Shown here: positions 45,267 through 57,987 of the stretch, one piece after another
Numbering within the stretch: position 1 is the stretch's first letter
Layout of the letters: the number at the start of each line of letters is the position of its first letter
Assembly: GCF_031143425.1 (NCBI RefSeq)
Contig: NC_090447.1
Span: 848,041,760-848,105,759 of the forward strand
Reading direction: 5' to 3'
DNA from: Pleurodeles waltl
Taxonomy: Eukaryota; Chordata; Amphibia; Caudata; Salamandridae
DNA length: 64,000 bases
Notes under the pieces: generated by a model
The model's input: only the letters and a program-made list of their open reading frames with translations
Databases searched by the model: none
What the model was told of the DNA's origin: nothing
Made by a program: the position numbers and the translations under genes

Positions 45267-45454
45267 CACACACCCACATCAACCACATCGACCACAATTG
45301 CGACTGTAGGCTAGAGAGAGACACCACCATCTACAAACTAGCATCCACAGGCACTCAACACCATCACTCACATAACATCCTCACACAACACACCTCTAAA
45401 TATCACCCCACACATCACAACACACACCACCCCACACATCACCCACACCACCCC

Positions 45455-46869
45455 ATGGCACCGCAAAGACACCCCAGGTTCTCTGAGGAGGAGCTCAGTG
45501 TCATGGTGGAGGAACTCATCCGGGTAGAGCCACAGCTATTCGGATCACAGGTGCAGCACACCTCCATAGCTAGGAAGATGGAGCTATGGCGCAGAATCGT
45601 GGACAGGGTCAATGCAGTGGGACAGCACCCAAGAACACGGGATGACATCAGGAAGAGGTGGAACGACCTACGGGGGAAGGTGCGTTCGGTGGTCTCAAGA
45701 CACCACCTTGCGGTTCAGAGGACTGGCGGCGGACCCCCACCTCCTCCCCCACAATTAACAACATGGGAGGAGCAAGTCTTGGCTATACTGCATCCTGAGG
45801 GCCTCGCAGGAGTAGCTGGAGGAATGGACTCTGGTAAGTCAAATCTTTACTACTACATCCCCCACCCTACCTGCATGCCATCACATACCCCCACCCTTGC
45901 CCTCACCCCCATCACTCCAACTCCTCACACATGTCCCAATATTACAAACCACACATCCCAAACCCAAGCCCTGCATGCAACACCAAAGCATGGACACCTA
46001 TCAACAAAGCATGGCCACTGCACATACCCATACACCCCTCTAACCCATCATCACACAAGGTCCTACACAGGAATGCAAGCACTGGGGTACACAGTCACCC
46101 ACCCATTGCACACCATGGCACACACAGATGCAATAATCATGCTTTTATACCCCTGCAGGACCCCTACCCAACGTCACCGGACAGGAGGGTCCAGATATGT
46201 CCACTCCACCCACAGAAGAGTCCCACAGGGATGACAGCAGCTCTGTCCAACTGGATCTAGATGACCAGCCCGGCCCATCTGGGACCTAGGGGCAGTCGGT
46301 TCCCCTCACACTGGCACAAGCCACTACAGAGCTTCCCCCCTCTGGAAACACCAGCACAGCACCCACCCAGCGGGCCCATACCTCTGTCCCCAGGACACGT
46401 CAAGCAGCAGTGTGTCCACCACTACAGGGAACCCAGGCTAACCCACCACCCCAACAACAACAGGGACCTGGGGGCAGTGGCAGTGGGCACACGTTCAGGG
46501 GACAGAGGCACAGGAACACAGGGGAACTGGGAGGGCTGCTGTGCGACGGGGGAGGACAGGCCTAGGGAACCCACTCTCCACGAGGCCCTCTCCAACATCA
46601 TGGGAGCCTACCACCATTCCCAGGAGACAATGACAACGGTACTGGCCAAGTTTCAGGAGACCCAGCGGCTGCAGGAGGAACAGTATTTGGGCTTCAGGGA
46701 GGAACTCAAATCCATCAGTTCCACCCTGGGCACCATTGTAGGGGTGCTGAAGGAACTCGTGAACACCAGGAGGGACACTTTGGCACAACAAGGGTCCCCT
46801 GACACTAGCCTGGACGATGAACTGCCCACCACCTCCGCCGGCGCTAGTGGACAGGAGGCACCGCCATAG
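45455..46869 (+). pseudogene. Myb1, copy D (intact DNA-binding exon, broken exon 2)
   Basis: Exon 1 (45455-45833, 379 nt as in copy B) is fully open: RHPRFSEEELSVMVEELIRV, ARKMELWRRIVDRVNAVGQH, DIRKRWNDLRGKVRS, VQRTGGGPPPPPPQL. Exon 2 starts at 46159 after CCCCTGCAG, in phase, and meets TAG at 46287-46289. A frameshift near 46490-46550 follows. The rest reads REPTLHEALSNIMGAYHHSQ and a coiled coil (VLAKFQETQRLQEEQYLGF, REELKSISSTLGTIVGVLKE), ending at 46869. The long frame running through the intron from 45035 is not the real start, because the protein similarity begins at 45455. Confidence 0.8.
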
Positions 46870-47165
46870 GACCACCACACCAGCACCCCACCCCCTGCAG
46901 AGGGAGAACCACCCCACACACGGTCCCTGAGATCCAGGACAAAGACAGAGAATGATGCCAAGACCCCGCCAAGAAATGAGACCACCCTGATTGTCATCTT
47001 TTTGTCCCACCTTGTCACCCTGTCCATCCTTAAACTGCTCCAGCTCCACTTCCTATGCCCCTTTGGACAATGCACCTGTGAGACTAATAGACTGGACTCT
47101 ACCATGGACATTTCTCCACAATCACCCCTCACCATTTTACAACCCCCTCCAATATTGAGCATTTA

Positions 47166-47171
47166 AATAAA
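47166..47171 (+). promoter_or_regulatory. Polyadenylation signal of Myb1, copy D
   Basis: AATAAA in TTTAAATAAACACCCTTAAA, nearly identical to 24432-24437 in copy B. Confidence 0.6.
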
Positions 47172-49014
47172 CACCCTTAAAGCACAAAACAATCAGGAGT
47201 CTGTCTGTGATTTTGAAATAGTGTATTAGCAATTACAGTGGCAAAATTCTCTTTCAAATGTAATGTCAACATACCTATGTCACACAGCTCTAGTCCATGA
47301 GGAAACAAAGCAGATGTCACACAGTGGGACCCACATCTGTGAAATCGTAAGGGAAAGTGACAACTCAGTGACCATACACTGGGTGAAAATGACAGACAGT
47401 AGAGAGGTAGTAGATTTAAATCAGATGTAGCAGGCAGTTTTGTCTTCTTACCTGTGTCTCAATGGAAGTATTGCAGGATCACTGTGTTCCTGTTGTCGAT
47501 GTCCTCTTCTTCTGCTTCCTCGTCTTCACTGTCCACAGGCTCCACAGCTGCCACAAGACCTCCAGCTGGACCATCTTCCTGCAGAAAAGGCACCTGTCGT
47601 CGCAAAGCCAAGTTGTGAAGCATACAGCAGGCCACGATGATCTGGCATACCTTCTTTGGTGAGTAGAATAGGGAACCACCTGTCATATGGAGGCACCGGA
47701 ACCTGGCCTTCAGGAGGCTGAAGGTCCGCTCTATAATCCTCCTAGTTCGCCCATGTGCCTCATTGTAGCGTTATTCTGCCCTGGTTCTGGGATTCCTCAC
47801 TGGGGTCAGTAGCCATGACAGGTTGGGGTAACCACAGTCACCTGCAAATGGCAAGGGACAACTGTTAGACACACACTAACTCATAGGGACATACAGAGAC
47901 CCAGACAACTATTCCCACTGTATTGGGTCCATGTCCTCACCTAATAGCCACACCCGGTGCCTCTGGAGTTGCCCCATCACATAAGAGATGCTGCTATCCC
48001 GCAGGATGTAAGCGTCATGCACTGAGCCAGGGAATTTTGCATTAACATGGGAGATGTACTGGTCTGCCAAACACACCATCTGCACATTCATGGAATGGTA
48101 ACTCTTCCGGTTTCTGTACACCTGTTCACTCCTGCGGGGGGTACCAAGGCCACATGTGTCCCATCAATGGCACCTATGATGTTGGGGATATGTCCCAGGG
48201 CATAGAAATCACCTTTCACTGTAGGCAAATCCTCCACATGTGTTTCAGCAGGGCAGAAAACACTCTGGACAACAAGTTGGAAAACATAGGCTGGGACATC
48301 CCTGATGCTATGGCCACTGTTGTTTGAAAAGACCCACTTGCTAGGAAATGGAGCACTGACAGCACCTGCACTTGAGGGGGGATTCCTGTGGGATGGAGGA
48401 TAGCTGACATCAGGTTTGGCTCCAACTGGGCGCACAGTTCCTGGATTGTGGCACGATCAAGCCTGTAGGTGATGATCACATGTCGCTCCTCCCTTGTCGA
48501 CAGGTCCACCAGCGGTCTGTACACCGGAGGATGCAGACATCTCCTCACATGCCCCAGCGGACGGTGCCTATGGAGGATAACAGCGAGCAGAGAGTCAACC
48601 AACTCTGAGGTACGTAAACACAGCTTACTCTGAAAATATTAGCAAATCAAAATTTGCCTGTATGAGTGTTTAGGCAAGGCCTAGATATGTGTGACACAGT
48701 CCAAAATAATGCCATGTGGGCCCATGAAATGGCGGCTGCCTCACCTGTAAAGTGGGACAGGGGGATATGAGGTAACTGCGCTGGCGTTGAACACCGTCGC
48801 GGTAGGCGGTCGAAGACCACAGCGCAATCCTGCATTGGTTAACATTGGACCCTATGTGTCCCAGGAGCCAATGACGATGTACGCCGGCGGTGACGGTACA
48901 AACCGCCGTGGACGTGACCGCCATTTTCTCTCATTTTAATCACTTGATACCTGATCTTCGACAGGAGAGGACCTACATTGCAAGTGCTGCTGTGACCTCA
49001 GTCTTAAAGAGACA

Positions 49015-51522
49015 ATGGCTCGTGTGTCTGGGGAAAGGGCCCCTGCCTTCAGCATGGAGGAGTTGGAGAAACTCGTGGATGGGGTCCTCCCCCAGTACAC
49101 GCTACTCTACGGTCCTCCAGACAATTAGGTAAGTGCACTGTGAGCATGCTGTATGGGCAATGGCTGTGTGGAGTAGGGTGGATGAAAGATAGGGGGGGTG
49201 AGAATGAGGAGTGCATGGAACGACGGTGAGTGCATGTGCGTCATGGCAAGGCTAGGGATGCGGGCCAATGACTGTGACGGTGCAGATGGTAATTACTTCT
49301 CTTTTTCCCATGTACAATTCCTGTAGGTCAGCGCCCACCAGAAGAAGGACAATTGGCGTGCCATTGCCAAGGAAGTCTGAACCCTGGGAATCTACCACAG
49401 ACGGAGCACCCACTGCTGGAAAAGATGGAAGGACATTCGTCGCTGGAGCAAGAAGACGGCAACGTGGGAGGGGTGCCCGTCGCTCCATGACCCCCCTGAT
49501 GTTCAGGATCCTGGTGGTGGCGTACCCGGAGTTGGATGGGCGCTTGAGGGCATCACAGCAGCCACAAGGGGGTGAGTACACTCTCATTCTGCTGATTCAG
49601 CACGCATTGTAGGTGTCTGGGTAGGGGAGGTGGGCTGTGGGTTCCCCTAGGCCAGAGCGAGTTTAGCCGGCAAGGACCCTTCTTAAGGCAGACCCTGTGG
49701 CACCCCACCGCACCTGTGTACAGAGCCAACTACACCTAGTCAGGCTCCTGTGACATCCATGTGTGCAGAAATCAAGCATAGCCTTGTAACCCATGTCCCT
49801 GGGATTGAATAGTGGACTCCAAGTGCGCGGCGTAGTGCAGGGGGCTTCTGTGTCTGTCGTGTCCGCCAATGGTAGCGGTATTGCATGAACTCAACATGTC
49901 TTTCTTCTGTCTCCCCCCCCCCTTTTTGTGGTCTCCCTGTTCCTGTGTGCATTAGCATCATCAGGTGGAGGAGCAGTGGCACCGGAGCAGGAGGGAGCTG
50001 CATCCCACATGGCCCTGGAGGGCGACACTACGGAGTCTGAAGCCACCAGTGGGACGGAGGGCGAGGGGAGCTCCACGGCGGGGACAGGAGCTGACATCAG
50101 CGATACAGACTCCTCCTCTGATGGGAGCTCCCTTGCGGTGGCTGGCCCATCTGTGCCCCCCGCATCTACAGGTACAGCCGCCACCCCCCCACCAGCACTG
50201 CCCTCCCAGCAGCCCCTCAGCGTTTGCCCCGTGCCCGCTCACCCAGGAGGGTGGGCATCACCTTCGCCTCACGCACCTCAGGCCCTGCCCGAGTCAGCCC
50301 TGCTGCCCTCAGTGAGGAGGCCATTGACCTCCTCAGGTCACTCACTGTTGGGCAGTCTACCACTTTGAATGCCATCCAGGGTGTACAGAGGCAGTTGCAA
50401 CAAACCAATGCATACCTGGAGGGCATTCACTCTGGTCAGGCAGCCCTTCAGCGAGCTTTTCAGACTCTGGCCTCAGCACTGATGGCAGCCATTGTCCCTG
50501 TCTCTAGCCCCCCCCCCTCCAACTTCCTCCACCTAGACCCACACCCCTGTACCTCAGCCTATCCCAAGCACACAATCAGACCAGCATGCACACACCTCAA
50601 CACACAAGGGAAGCTCTGGCAAACATACGCACCACACATCCCACAGGCACTCACGCAAGCATCACACACATGCAGACACACCAACATCCACTGCCTCTAC
50701 AGTGTCCCCTTCCTCCTCGTCTCCCTCCTCCCTACCTGTCTCATCTCCACTCACACCTGCATGCACTACATCCTCAGCCACTACAGCCATCACCAGCACA
50801 CCCACCACCACACCCGCTCATGTGCAGTCACCACCCCCACTACCATTCACACGTCCCCTGTGTCCTCTCCCAGTGTGTCTGTGAGGCCACCTCCCAAGGT
50901 ACACAAAGGCAGCCACACACCTACCCAACTGCCATCCACCTCACGACAGCCTCCAGCCCATGCACCTTCACCCAAAGTCACCAAACGTACACCTCCTACA
51001 ACCACTACCTCTTCCTCCACTCCCAAACCCCCTCCAGCTACCCGTCCCAATGTTCCCAAGAAACTTTTCCTGGCCAACCTTGACCTCTTTCCCTCACCTC
51101 CCCCACCCCTTCAGTCTCCTAGGGCCCGACTCTCAGGTCCCAGCCTAGCACCTCAGCCACAAAATCGGCAGGACCAGTGGTGCCAGTAGTCACCGGATTC
51201 TGGAGTGCACCAGGCAGCAGGGCAGCCAGTGTGGCAAGGAGCCAGAGCACGGACAGTCCCCCACCTGTCAAGCATAAAAAGTTGGCCAGTGCCCGGCGGG
51301 AGAGGGGAAAGAAATAAGCCCGCTGCCCAGGACAAGACCGCCACCAGCAGCCCTGCTGCCCAGGACAAGACCGCCACCAGCAGCCCCGCTGCCCAGGACA
51401 AGACCGCCACCAGCTGCCCCGCTGCACAGGACAAGACCGCTACCATCCCCGCTGCCCAGGACAAGACCGCCAGCACCACCTCTGCCCTGGAGAAGACCGC
51501 CAGCACCATTGCAGTACAGTGA
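49015..51522 (+). pseudogene. P2, copy D (stops in exons 1 and 2)
   Basis: Exon 1 (49015-49128) reads MARVSGERAPAFSMEELEKL and its last codon is TAG instead of Gln. Exon 2 (49327-49571) has TGA at 49378-49380 (for Trp) and lacks about 24 bases in the middle of the domain. Exon 3 starts at 49956 with the acidic Ser-rich segment, shifts near 50185, and regains the conserved block (RRVGITFASRTSGPARV, SEEAIDLLRSLTVGQST). Another shift follows near 50520, then a Pro/Thr/Ser-rich tail. The frame that contains an 11-residue repeat (AAQDKTATSSP) ends at 51520-51522. The domain assignment rests on copies A and C. Confidence 0.72.
51322..51480 (+). repeat. 33-bp minisatellite in the P2 tail, about 5 units
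   Basis: GCTGCCCAGGACAAGACCGC recurs at 51322, 51355, 51388, 51421 (GCACAGG) and 51451. 33 bases equals 11 residues, so the frame is kept. The unit differs from the 54-base unit of copy B, yet lies in the same part of the same gene. Confidence 0.88.
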
Positions 51523-51576
51523 GCGCCAATGATTATAACGCTACTGATGCCGCCACGGGCAGGATGAAGCACTCTG

Positions 51577-51765
51577 GGCACCAAGCCCCCTCCAGAACCG
51601 GTGGAGAGTTACATCCACTACCTCTGTCCTTGGCAGGATGAAGTACTGTGGGCACCAAGCCCCCTCCAGAACCAGTGGAGAGTTACATCCACTACCTCTG
51701 GCCTTGGCAGGATGAAGCACTCAGGGCACCAAGCCGCCTCCAGAACCAGTGGAGACTGTTATCCA
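51577..51765 (+). repeat. 74-bp tandem repeat, about 2.5 units
   Basis: GGCACCAAGC recurs at 51577, 51651 and 51725. One unit of related sequence lies at about 30236-30275 in copy B. Confidence 0.85.
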
Positions 51766-51766
51766 C

Positions 51767-51945
51767 TTGAGAGACTGTGGCTTTGCACTTCCCAGGATTG
51801 AACAGTGGGCAACCCACCCACTGTGGAGACTTGAGAGACTGTGGCTTTGCACTCCCCAGGATTGAACAGTGGGCAACCCACCACTGTAGAGACTTGAGAG
51901 ACTGTGGCTTTGCACTCCCCAGGAATGAACAGTGGGCATGGAGCC
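51767..51945 (+). repeat. 64-bp tandem repeat, about 3 units
   Basis: TTGAGAGACTGTGG recurs at 51767, 51831 and 51894; the same unit as 30277-30445 in copy B. Confidence 0.88.
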
Positions 51946-52827
51946 CCCTCGTGGATCTGGCGTCGTGCACTCATCCGGCTGAGGTGCCCCACCTTCCCTT
52001 CCCCCTGAGGTGCCTGTTTTATTTCTATCTGATGCCCCAGCAGTGTTCTCTCCGTCTTGTTCGGGTATTGAGTGTGTGCCTCGCCCATGCCTTTTGGGCT
52101 CAGTGGTCCACGGACTATGATGGAGGAATCCCTTGGACTTGTGTTCTTGGTGTATATAATTGTTTATTGTGTAAATGTATATATATGTAAATATTTTTGA
52201 TTCATGTAATTGAATATATTACAATTATTCGACTCATTTCCTTTTGTCTTTGCATTCTTCCAGGGGGTTTTGGGGGGTGTAACTGTAATGTATCATGCTG
52301 TATTTGTGTGTGTGTTGTAGTGGGTGAGGGTGTGGGTGGTGGTGGGGGTGTTGCGTATTGCGTGTGTGTGTCACTCTCTTTTCCCTCCCCCCTCCCCTGT
52401 GTCGTAGGTGCAGTACGCATCGTGGTCTTCGCCACCGCCGTTCATGCTCCTGGTAGAGGAGCAGGAAGATAAAGGCTGGTAGAATATGGAGTTCCGGCTC
52501 CATGGCGTCCTGGTTCCTCGTGGGGTGCATAGAGGTGACCGTTTTCCCTTCCAAGTCCTGTTTCCGCTGTGTTATTGTTCGCAGTGAATCCGCCCCGGAA
52601 AAGGTGGCGGATTGGCATGTTGTAATTCTGTGGGAGGTACATTGTCCTCCACCTGTCTGTTGCCGGTTACCGCCGTGGTATTTGTTTGTACCGCCTTGGC
52701 AGTCGGAGTGTTAAAGTGGCTATGTTGGTGGTTTCAGCCACGGTTGTAATTCCATTTTTTTTACCACCGGCCTGTTGGCAGTTTTACCGCCGCTTTAACA
52801 CCGACCGCCAGGGTTGTAATGACCCCC

Positions 52828-53279
52828 TAAACGTTAGATTTCAACTCGTGTTCTTCACTTGCAAATGATGAGGTAAGCGACTCCCTCAAAAATGGTGTTT
52901 TGAGAATTAAGATGAAATAATCATGCACCTCTTGTTCATGATGCTCAATGGTGAAGTTATGCAAGATTTTTGCGATACCTTATATTTAGGCCTGACTTTT
53001 AATTGGAACCTCAAATTCATGTTGCAATTTAGAGCACAGGAGTCAAAGAGTAAACTGGTGGCTGGAGGACTGGTGGAGTGTTGGAGGCTTATAAATATCA
53101 AAAATAAATACTTTCAATTATTTTTAAACTGTTCGGCTACTCTATGGGGGTGTGGGCAGCGCCCCCATGTTACAGATTTGTTTGAGATGGTGGAACAGGA
53201 AAAATTCAGCAATACTTAAAGGATATAATGGCAAAGCGAACTAAACATTGGATGATTAAGTTAAGGCTGTGTCAGATGC
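52828..53279. other. No gene seen
   Basis: Short AT-rich stretch between copy D and the composite repeat. Confidence 0.4.
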
Positions 53280-53680
53280 AACAGTGTGGGCTTCCCTCCC
53301 ACCCCCCCCAAGACAGGGATGGAAGGGGAGCCCTTCCCCTTCCACCCCAACCCCCCCCCAGTGACGTCTGATGACGTCATGCGCGCTGAGCTTCCAGCGC
53401 GATCGGAAGAGAAATGCAAATCTCTTCTGATCATGGATGGGGGCCTGAGAGGCTTCAAAGGGAAGGAAAGGAATTTCCTACCCTTTGAACTCTCTCTGAG
53501 CATTTCGCGATCCAGCTTCTGAAATGTCCACTAGACATCAGGGATTATTTTATAAATAGAAATTGGCATAAGGGGAGCGACCCCTTGGGCAAGGGTCGCT
53601 CCTCAGGGGGGGCAATTTTTTTCAAAGCCTTTTCTACCACCCCTGGGGGCAGATCAGCCTATTGTTATTAGTTTTTTTTA

Positions 53681-54248
53681 GTGTTGGAGAGCGATCCCTT
53701 AGGCAAGGGTTGCTCCCTCAGCGGGGAAATTATATTTCGGCTATTTCTTCCCCCTTGGGTGGCAGATCGGCCTATTTTTATGAGTCCAGTCTGCCCCCAA
53801 GGGGGGCAGAAACCACTAGACACCAGGAAGTGATTTTTTTTAACGGCGAATTCACGGAAGGGGAGCAACCCCTTAAGCAAGGGCCGCTCCCCGGGAGGGC
53901 AAATTTATTTTAAGCCATTTCTGCCCCTGGGGGCAGATCGGCCTATTGTTATTAGTTTTTTTTTGTGTTGGAGAGCGATCCCTTAGGCAAGGGTTGCTCC
54001 CCTAGCGGGGACATTATATTTAGGCTATTTCTTCCCCCTTGGGGGGCAGATCGGCCTATTTTTATGAGTCCAGTCTGCCCCCAAGGGGGGCAGAAACCAC
54101 TAGACACCAGGGAGTGATTTTTTTTAACGGCGAATTCACGGAAGGGGAGCAACCCCTTAAGCAAGGGCCGCTCCCCAGGAGGGCAAATTTATTTTAAGCC
54201 ATTTCTGCCCCTGGGGGCAGATTGGCCTATTGTTATTAAACCTCTAGG
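53681..54248 (+). repeat. 284-bp duplicated unit within the first array
   Basis: Two near-identical copies start at 53681 and 53965 (GTGTTGGAGAGCGATCCCTT), differing at only a few positions. Each itself holds two diverged half-units of about 140 bases (AGGCAAGG and AAGCAAGG forms). This is a recent higher-order duplication in an older array. Confidence 0.85.
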
Positions 54249-55744
54249 TGCCAGGGATCATTTTTTGTTTCTTTTGTGTTTTAGAGGTGGGGAGCAACCC
54301 TTTAGGCAAGGGTCACTCCCCTCAGGGGCAAATTGTATTTAGATCATTTCTGCCCCACTTGGGGGCAGATCAGCCACTTTTTGTTAGGCCAATCTGCCCC
54401 CATGAGGGGCAGAAACCACTAGACACCAGGGATTTTTTGTTTTGCGCCAATTTCACGCAAGGGGTGCGACCCCTTAGGCAAGGGTCGTTCCCCAGGGGGG
54501 AGGGTGAATTATTCTAGGCCATTTCTGCCCCCCCCGGGGCAGATCGGCCTATTGTTATTCGGTTGATCTGCTCCCAGGGGGGACAGAAACCTCTAGGTGC
54601 TAGGGGTAATTTTTTTTTGGTTTTGTTTTGTTTTTTAGAGGTGGGGAGCGACCCCTTAGGCAACGGTCGCTCCCTTGGGAGGCAAGTTTATTTTTGTCCA
54701 TTTCTGTTCCCCTTGGGGGCAGATCGGTGTATTTCTATGAGGCTGATCTGTCCCTGGGTGGGGGGGGGTCAGAAACCACGTAGGCACCAGGGATTGGTGT
54801 GTGTGTATGTGTGTGGTTTCTTTGAGGGGGGCAGCCCCTTGGGTAAGGGTCGCACCCCATGGGGGCACGTTACTGTTGGCCATATCTGCCCCCCTTGGAG
54901 GCATATTGGCCTGTTTTTGGAAGGCCCGTCTGCCCCCAAGGGGGGGGGCAGAAAGCCCACCAGAGACCAGGGAAGTTTTTTTTTTCAAAATAAGAGGTTG
55001 GGGGTATGGCCATAGCCCTACCCCCAAATAAATGGGGCCAAAGTTGTTCTGCCCACCAGTGGGCAGATGGGGCAATTACCCCTGATCCACACACTGGGGG
55101 GGGGGGGCAGAAAGTCTACTAGATGCCAGGGAATTAAAAAAAAATAGTAGGGCGGTGACTACCAACCAGTATGGGCCTGGGTATGCCCCCACCCCAACCA
55201 AAGGGGGTAACAGTCTTTCAGCTCTCCCCCGCACTCTAAAACATCTTAACCCTCAGTAAGCAAGAAGACATTTGATTATTTTGGGTTTGGGTTTTACATT
55301 TGGGCCATGAGAGCTTGGCTAACTCTCAAAATCGTCCCACTTGGAATGTTGAGGGCTGCACTTTATGGACTTTGGGACGCTGCCATGTAGAAAAATCCAC
55401 AAGACCTAGACACATCTGAAAACTAAACATCTGGGTGATACCAGGGTGGTGTGTTTCACATGCACCTTGCACCATTTTCTTACCCACAATGCCCTGCAAA
55501 CCAACTGTGCTAGAAATCACACATTTTTCCCATGTTTTTGTGATGGAACCTTCCGGAATCTGCAGGAATCCACAAAATTCCTACCACCCAGCTTTGCCTC
55601 ATCTATACCGATAAAAATTCTGCTGCACTTGTCAGACTAAAGATGTTTTTTTTCAAACTGCCCTTTTGGACCCGCTTTGGTTCTCCCTCAATTTTGACAT
55701 GTTTTTGGCTCTTCCCTGTCACAAGCACTTGTCCCACCTACACA

Positions 55745-57010
55745 AATTAGGTATAATTTTTACCGGGTGACTGAGGGGAACGTTGGGTGGTATGAAATTT
55801 GTCCCGGTGCGGTGATCCCACACAGAAATGTGGGAAAAATGTGATTTTTTAGCTAAATATGAAGTTTGCTGAGGATTCTGAGTAAGAAAACATTGGGGGA
55901 TCCATGCAAGTCACACCTCCCTGGACTCCCTCGGTGTCTAGTTTTCAGAAATTTCTGGCTTTGGTAGGTTTCCCTAGATGGCTGCTGAGCCCAGGACCAA
56001 AAACGCAGGTGCCCCCGCCAGCAAAAACAGTAGTTTTGTATTTGATAGTTTGTATGTGTCCAGATAGTGTTTTAGGGCATTTCCTTTCGTGGGCAGTAGG
56101 CCTACCCACAAAAGTGAGGTACCATTTTTTATCGGGAGACTTGGAGGAACGCTGGGTGGAAGGAAATTTGTGGCTCCTCTCTGATTCCAGAACGTTCTGT
56201 CACCGAAATGCGAGGAAAGGGTGTTTATTTGGGCAAATTTTGAGGTTTGCAAAGGATTCTGGGTAACAGAACCTGGTCAGAGCCCCACAAGTCACCCCGT
56301 CTTAGATTCCCCTAGGTGTCTAGTTTTCAGAACTGTGCAGGTTTGCTAGGTTTCCCTAGGTGCTGGCTGAGCTAGAGGCCAAAATCCACAGCTAGGCACT
56401 TTGTAAAAACAGCTCTGTTTTCTTTGTGAAAATGTGATGTGTCCAAGTTGTGTTTTGGGGCATTTCCTGTCGCGGGTGCTAGGCCTACCCCCACAAGTGA
56501 GGTACCATTTTTATCGGGAGACTTGGGGGAATGCTGGGTGGAAGGAAATTTGTGGCTCCTCTTTGATTCCAGAACTTTATGTCACCGAAATGAGAGGAAA
56601 AGGTGTTTTTGGGCCAAATTGTGAGGTTTGCAAAGGATTCTGGGTAACAGAACCTGGTCAGAGCCCCACAAGTCACCCCATCTTGGATTCCCCTAGGTGT
56701 CTAGTTTTTAAAAATGCACAAGTTTGCTAGGTTTCCCTAGGTGCCGGCTGAGCTAGAGGCCAAAATCCACAGCTAGGCACTTTGCAAAAAACAGCTCTGT
56801 TTTCTTTGTGAAAATGTGATGTGTCCACATTGAGTTTTGGGGATTTCCTGTTGTGGGCGCTAGGCCTACCCACGCAGGTGAGGTACCATTTTTATCGGGA
56901 GACTTGGGGAAATACAGAGTAGCAAAACAAGTGTTATTGCCCCTTGTCTTTCTCTACAATTTCTCCTTCCAAATGTAAGACAGTGTACAAAAAAGACGTC
57001 TATTTGAGAA
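55745..57010 (+). repeat. 380-bp tandem array, about 4 units
   Basis: The landmark GAGGTACCATTTTTATCGGG occurs near 56116, 56499 and 56880 (spacing 383 and 381). A more diverged copy is near 55749. Each unit also carries GTGTCTAGTTTTCAGAA and GATTCTGGGTAACAGAACC. Confidence 0.88.
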
Positions 57011-57987
57011 ATGCCCTGTAATTCACATGCTAGTATGGGCACTCCGGAATTCAGAGATGTGCAAATAACCACTGCTTCTCAACACCTTATCTTGTGGCCA
57101 TTTTGGAAATACAAAGGTTTTCCTGATACCTATTTTTCATTTTTTATATTTCAGCTAATGAATTGCTATATACCCGGTATAGAATGAAAACCCATTGCAA
57201 GGTGCAGCTGATTTATTGGCTCTGGGTAACTAGGGTTCTTGATGAACCTACAAGCCCTATATATCCTCGCAACCAGAAGAGTCCAGCTGACGTAACGGTA
57301 TATTGCTTTAAAAAATATGACATCGCAGGAAAAAATAACAGAGTAAAACGTGGAGAAAAATGGCTGTTTTTTAACCTCAATTTCAATATTCTTTTATTTC
57401 AGCAGTTATTTTCTGTAGGAAACACTTGTAGGATCTACACAAATGACCCCTTGCTGAATTCAGAATTTTGTCTACTTTTCAGAAATATTTAGCTGTCTGG
57501 GATCCAGCATTGGTTTCTTACCCATTTCTGTCACTAACTGGAAGGAGGCTGAAAGCACAAAAAATAGTCAAAATGGGGTATGTCCGAGTAAAATGTCAAA
57601 ATTGTGTTGAAAAATTGGGTTTTCTAATTCAAGTCTGCCTGTTCCTGAAAGCTGGGAAGATGGTGATTTTACCACTGCAAACCCTTTGTTGATGCCATTT
57701 TCAGGGAAAAAACCACAAGCCTTCTTCTGCAGCTCTTTTTTCCATTTTTTTTAAAAAAAACGAAATTCTCGCTGTATTTTGGCCAATTTCTTGGCCTTCT
57801 TCCGGGGAACCCACAAAGTCTGGGTACCTCCTTGAGAATCCCTAGGATCTTATAAACAAAGGACGTAAATTTGGCATGGGTAGCTTATGTGGAGAAAAAG
57901 TTATGAGGACCCAAGCGCAAACTGCCCCAAATAACCAGAAATAGGCTCGGCACAGGAGGGGAAAAGCCCTGGCAGCGAAGGGGTTAA

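Larger units (their letters stand above)
47459..52503 (-). pseudogene. Harbinger DDE transposase, copy D (broken)
   Basis: Exon 1 is 52503-52421 (MEPELHILPAFIFLLLYQEH then Arg-rich; donor changed to ATGCGT). Exon 2 starts at 48567 and runs to 47941. A GT-AG intron (47940-47842) follows, then exon 3 to the stop at 47459. Exon 2 reads VYRPLVDLSTREERHVIITY but has lost 25 bases near 48240, shifting the frame. It shares with copy B the missing base after VPP. The catalytic sites are still legible: GAIDGTHV, GDCGYP (Ser changed to Cys next to the Asp), RRIIERTFSLLKARF. A TAA near 47773 interrupts exon 3. P2 lies antisense inside intron 1 (48568-52420). Confidence 0.8.
44882..52827. mobile_element. 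PIF/Harbinger transposon, copy D (7.9 kb, three-gene type)
   Basis: The left end is GGGGGTCATTACAACATTGG and the right end, reversed, is GGGGGTCATTACAACCCTGG. The flanks are TAG (44879-44881) and TAA (52828-52830), probably a decayed TAA target. Gene order as in copy B. It shares with B the ends, the 64-base tandem unit and the frameshift after VPP in the transposase, but it keeps transposase intron 2. All three genes carry stops or frameshifts. Confidence 0.88.
53280..57987 (-). repeat. Composite dispersed repeat built of two tandem arrays (unclassified)
   Basis: Read on the minus strand it begins TTAACCCCTTCGCTGCCAGG at 57987, continues as unique sequence to about 57050, then a 380-base tandem array (to about 55750), and then a second array of GC-skewed units with AGGCAAGGGTCGCTCCCC and GGGGGCAGATCGGCC motifs (to about 53540), followed by a G/C-run-rich stretch. 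I recognise this arrangement from other salamander sequences but know no class for it. No protein is encoded; the many short frames run through repeats. The far boundary is uncertain. The TTAA at its edge could point to a piggyBac-type insertion. Confidence 0.55.

Noticed and set aside
45035..46234. A 399-codon frame in copy D as a full-length protein
   Set aside because: Homology begins at 45455 and ends at the donor at 45833. The rest is CA-rich leader and intron.
53662..55094. Repeated frames with Gly/Pro-rich peptides in the composite repeat
   Set aside because: They run through tandem units on both strands and reflect the array period, not a protein.
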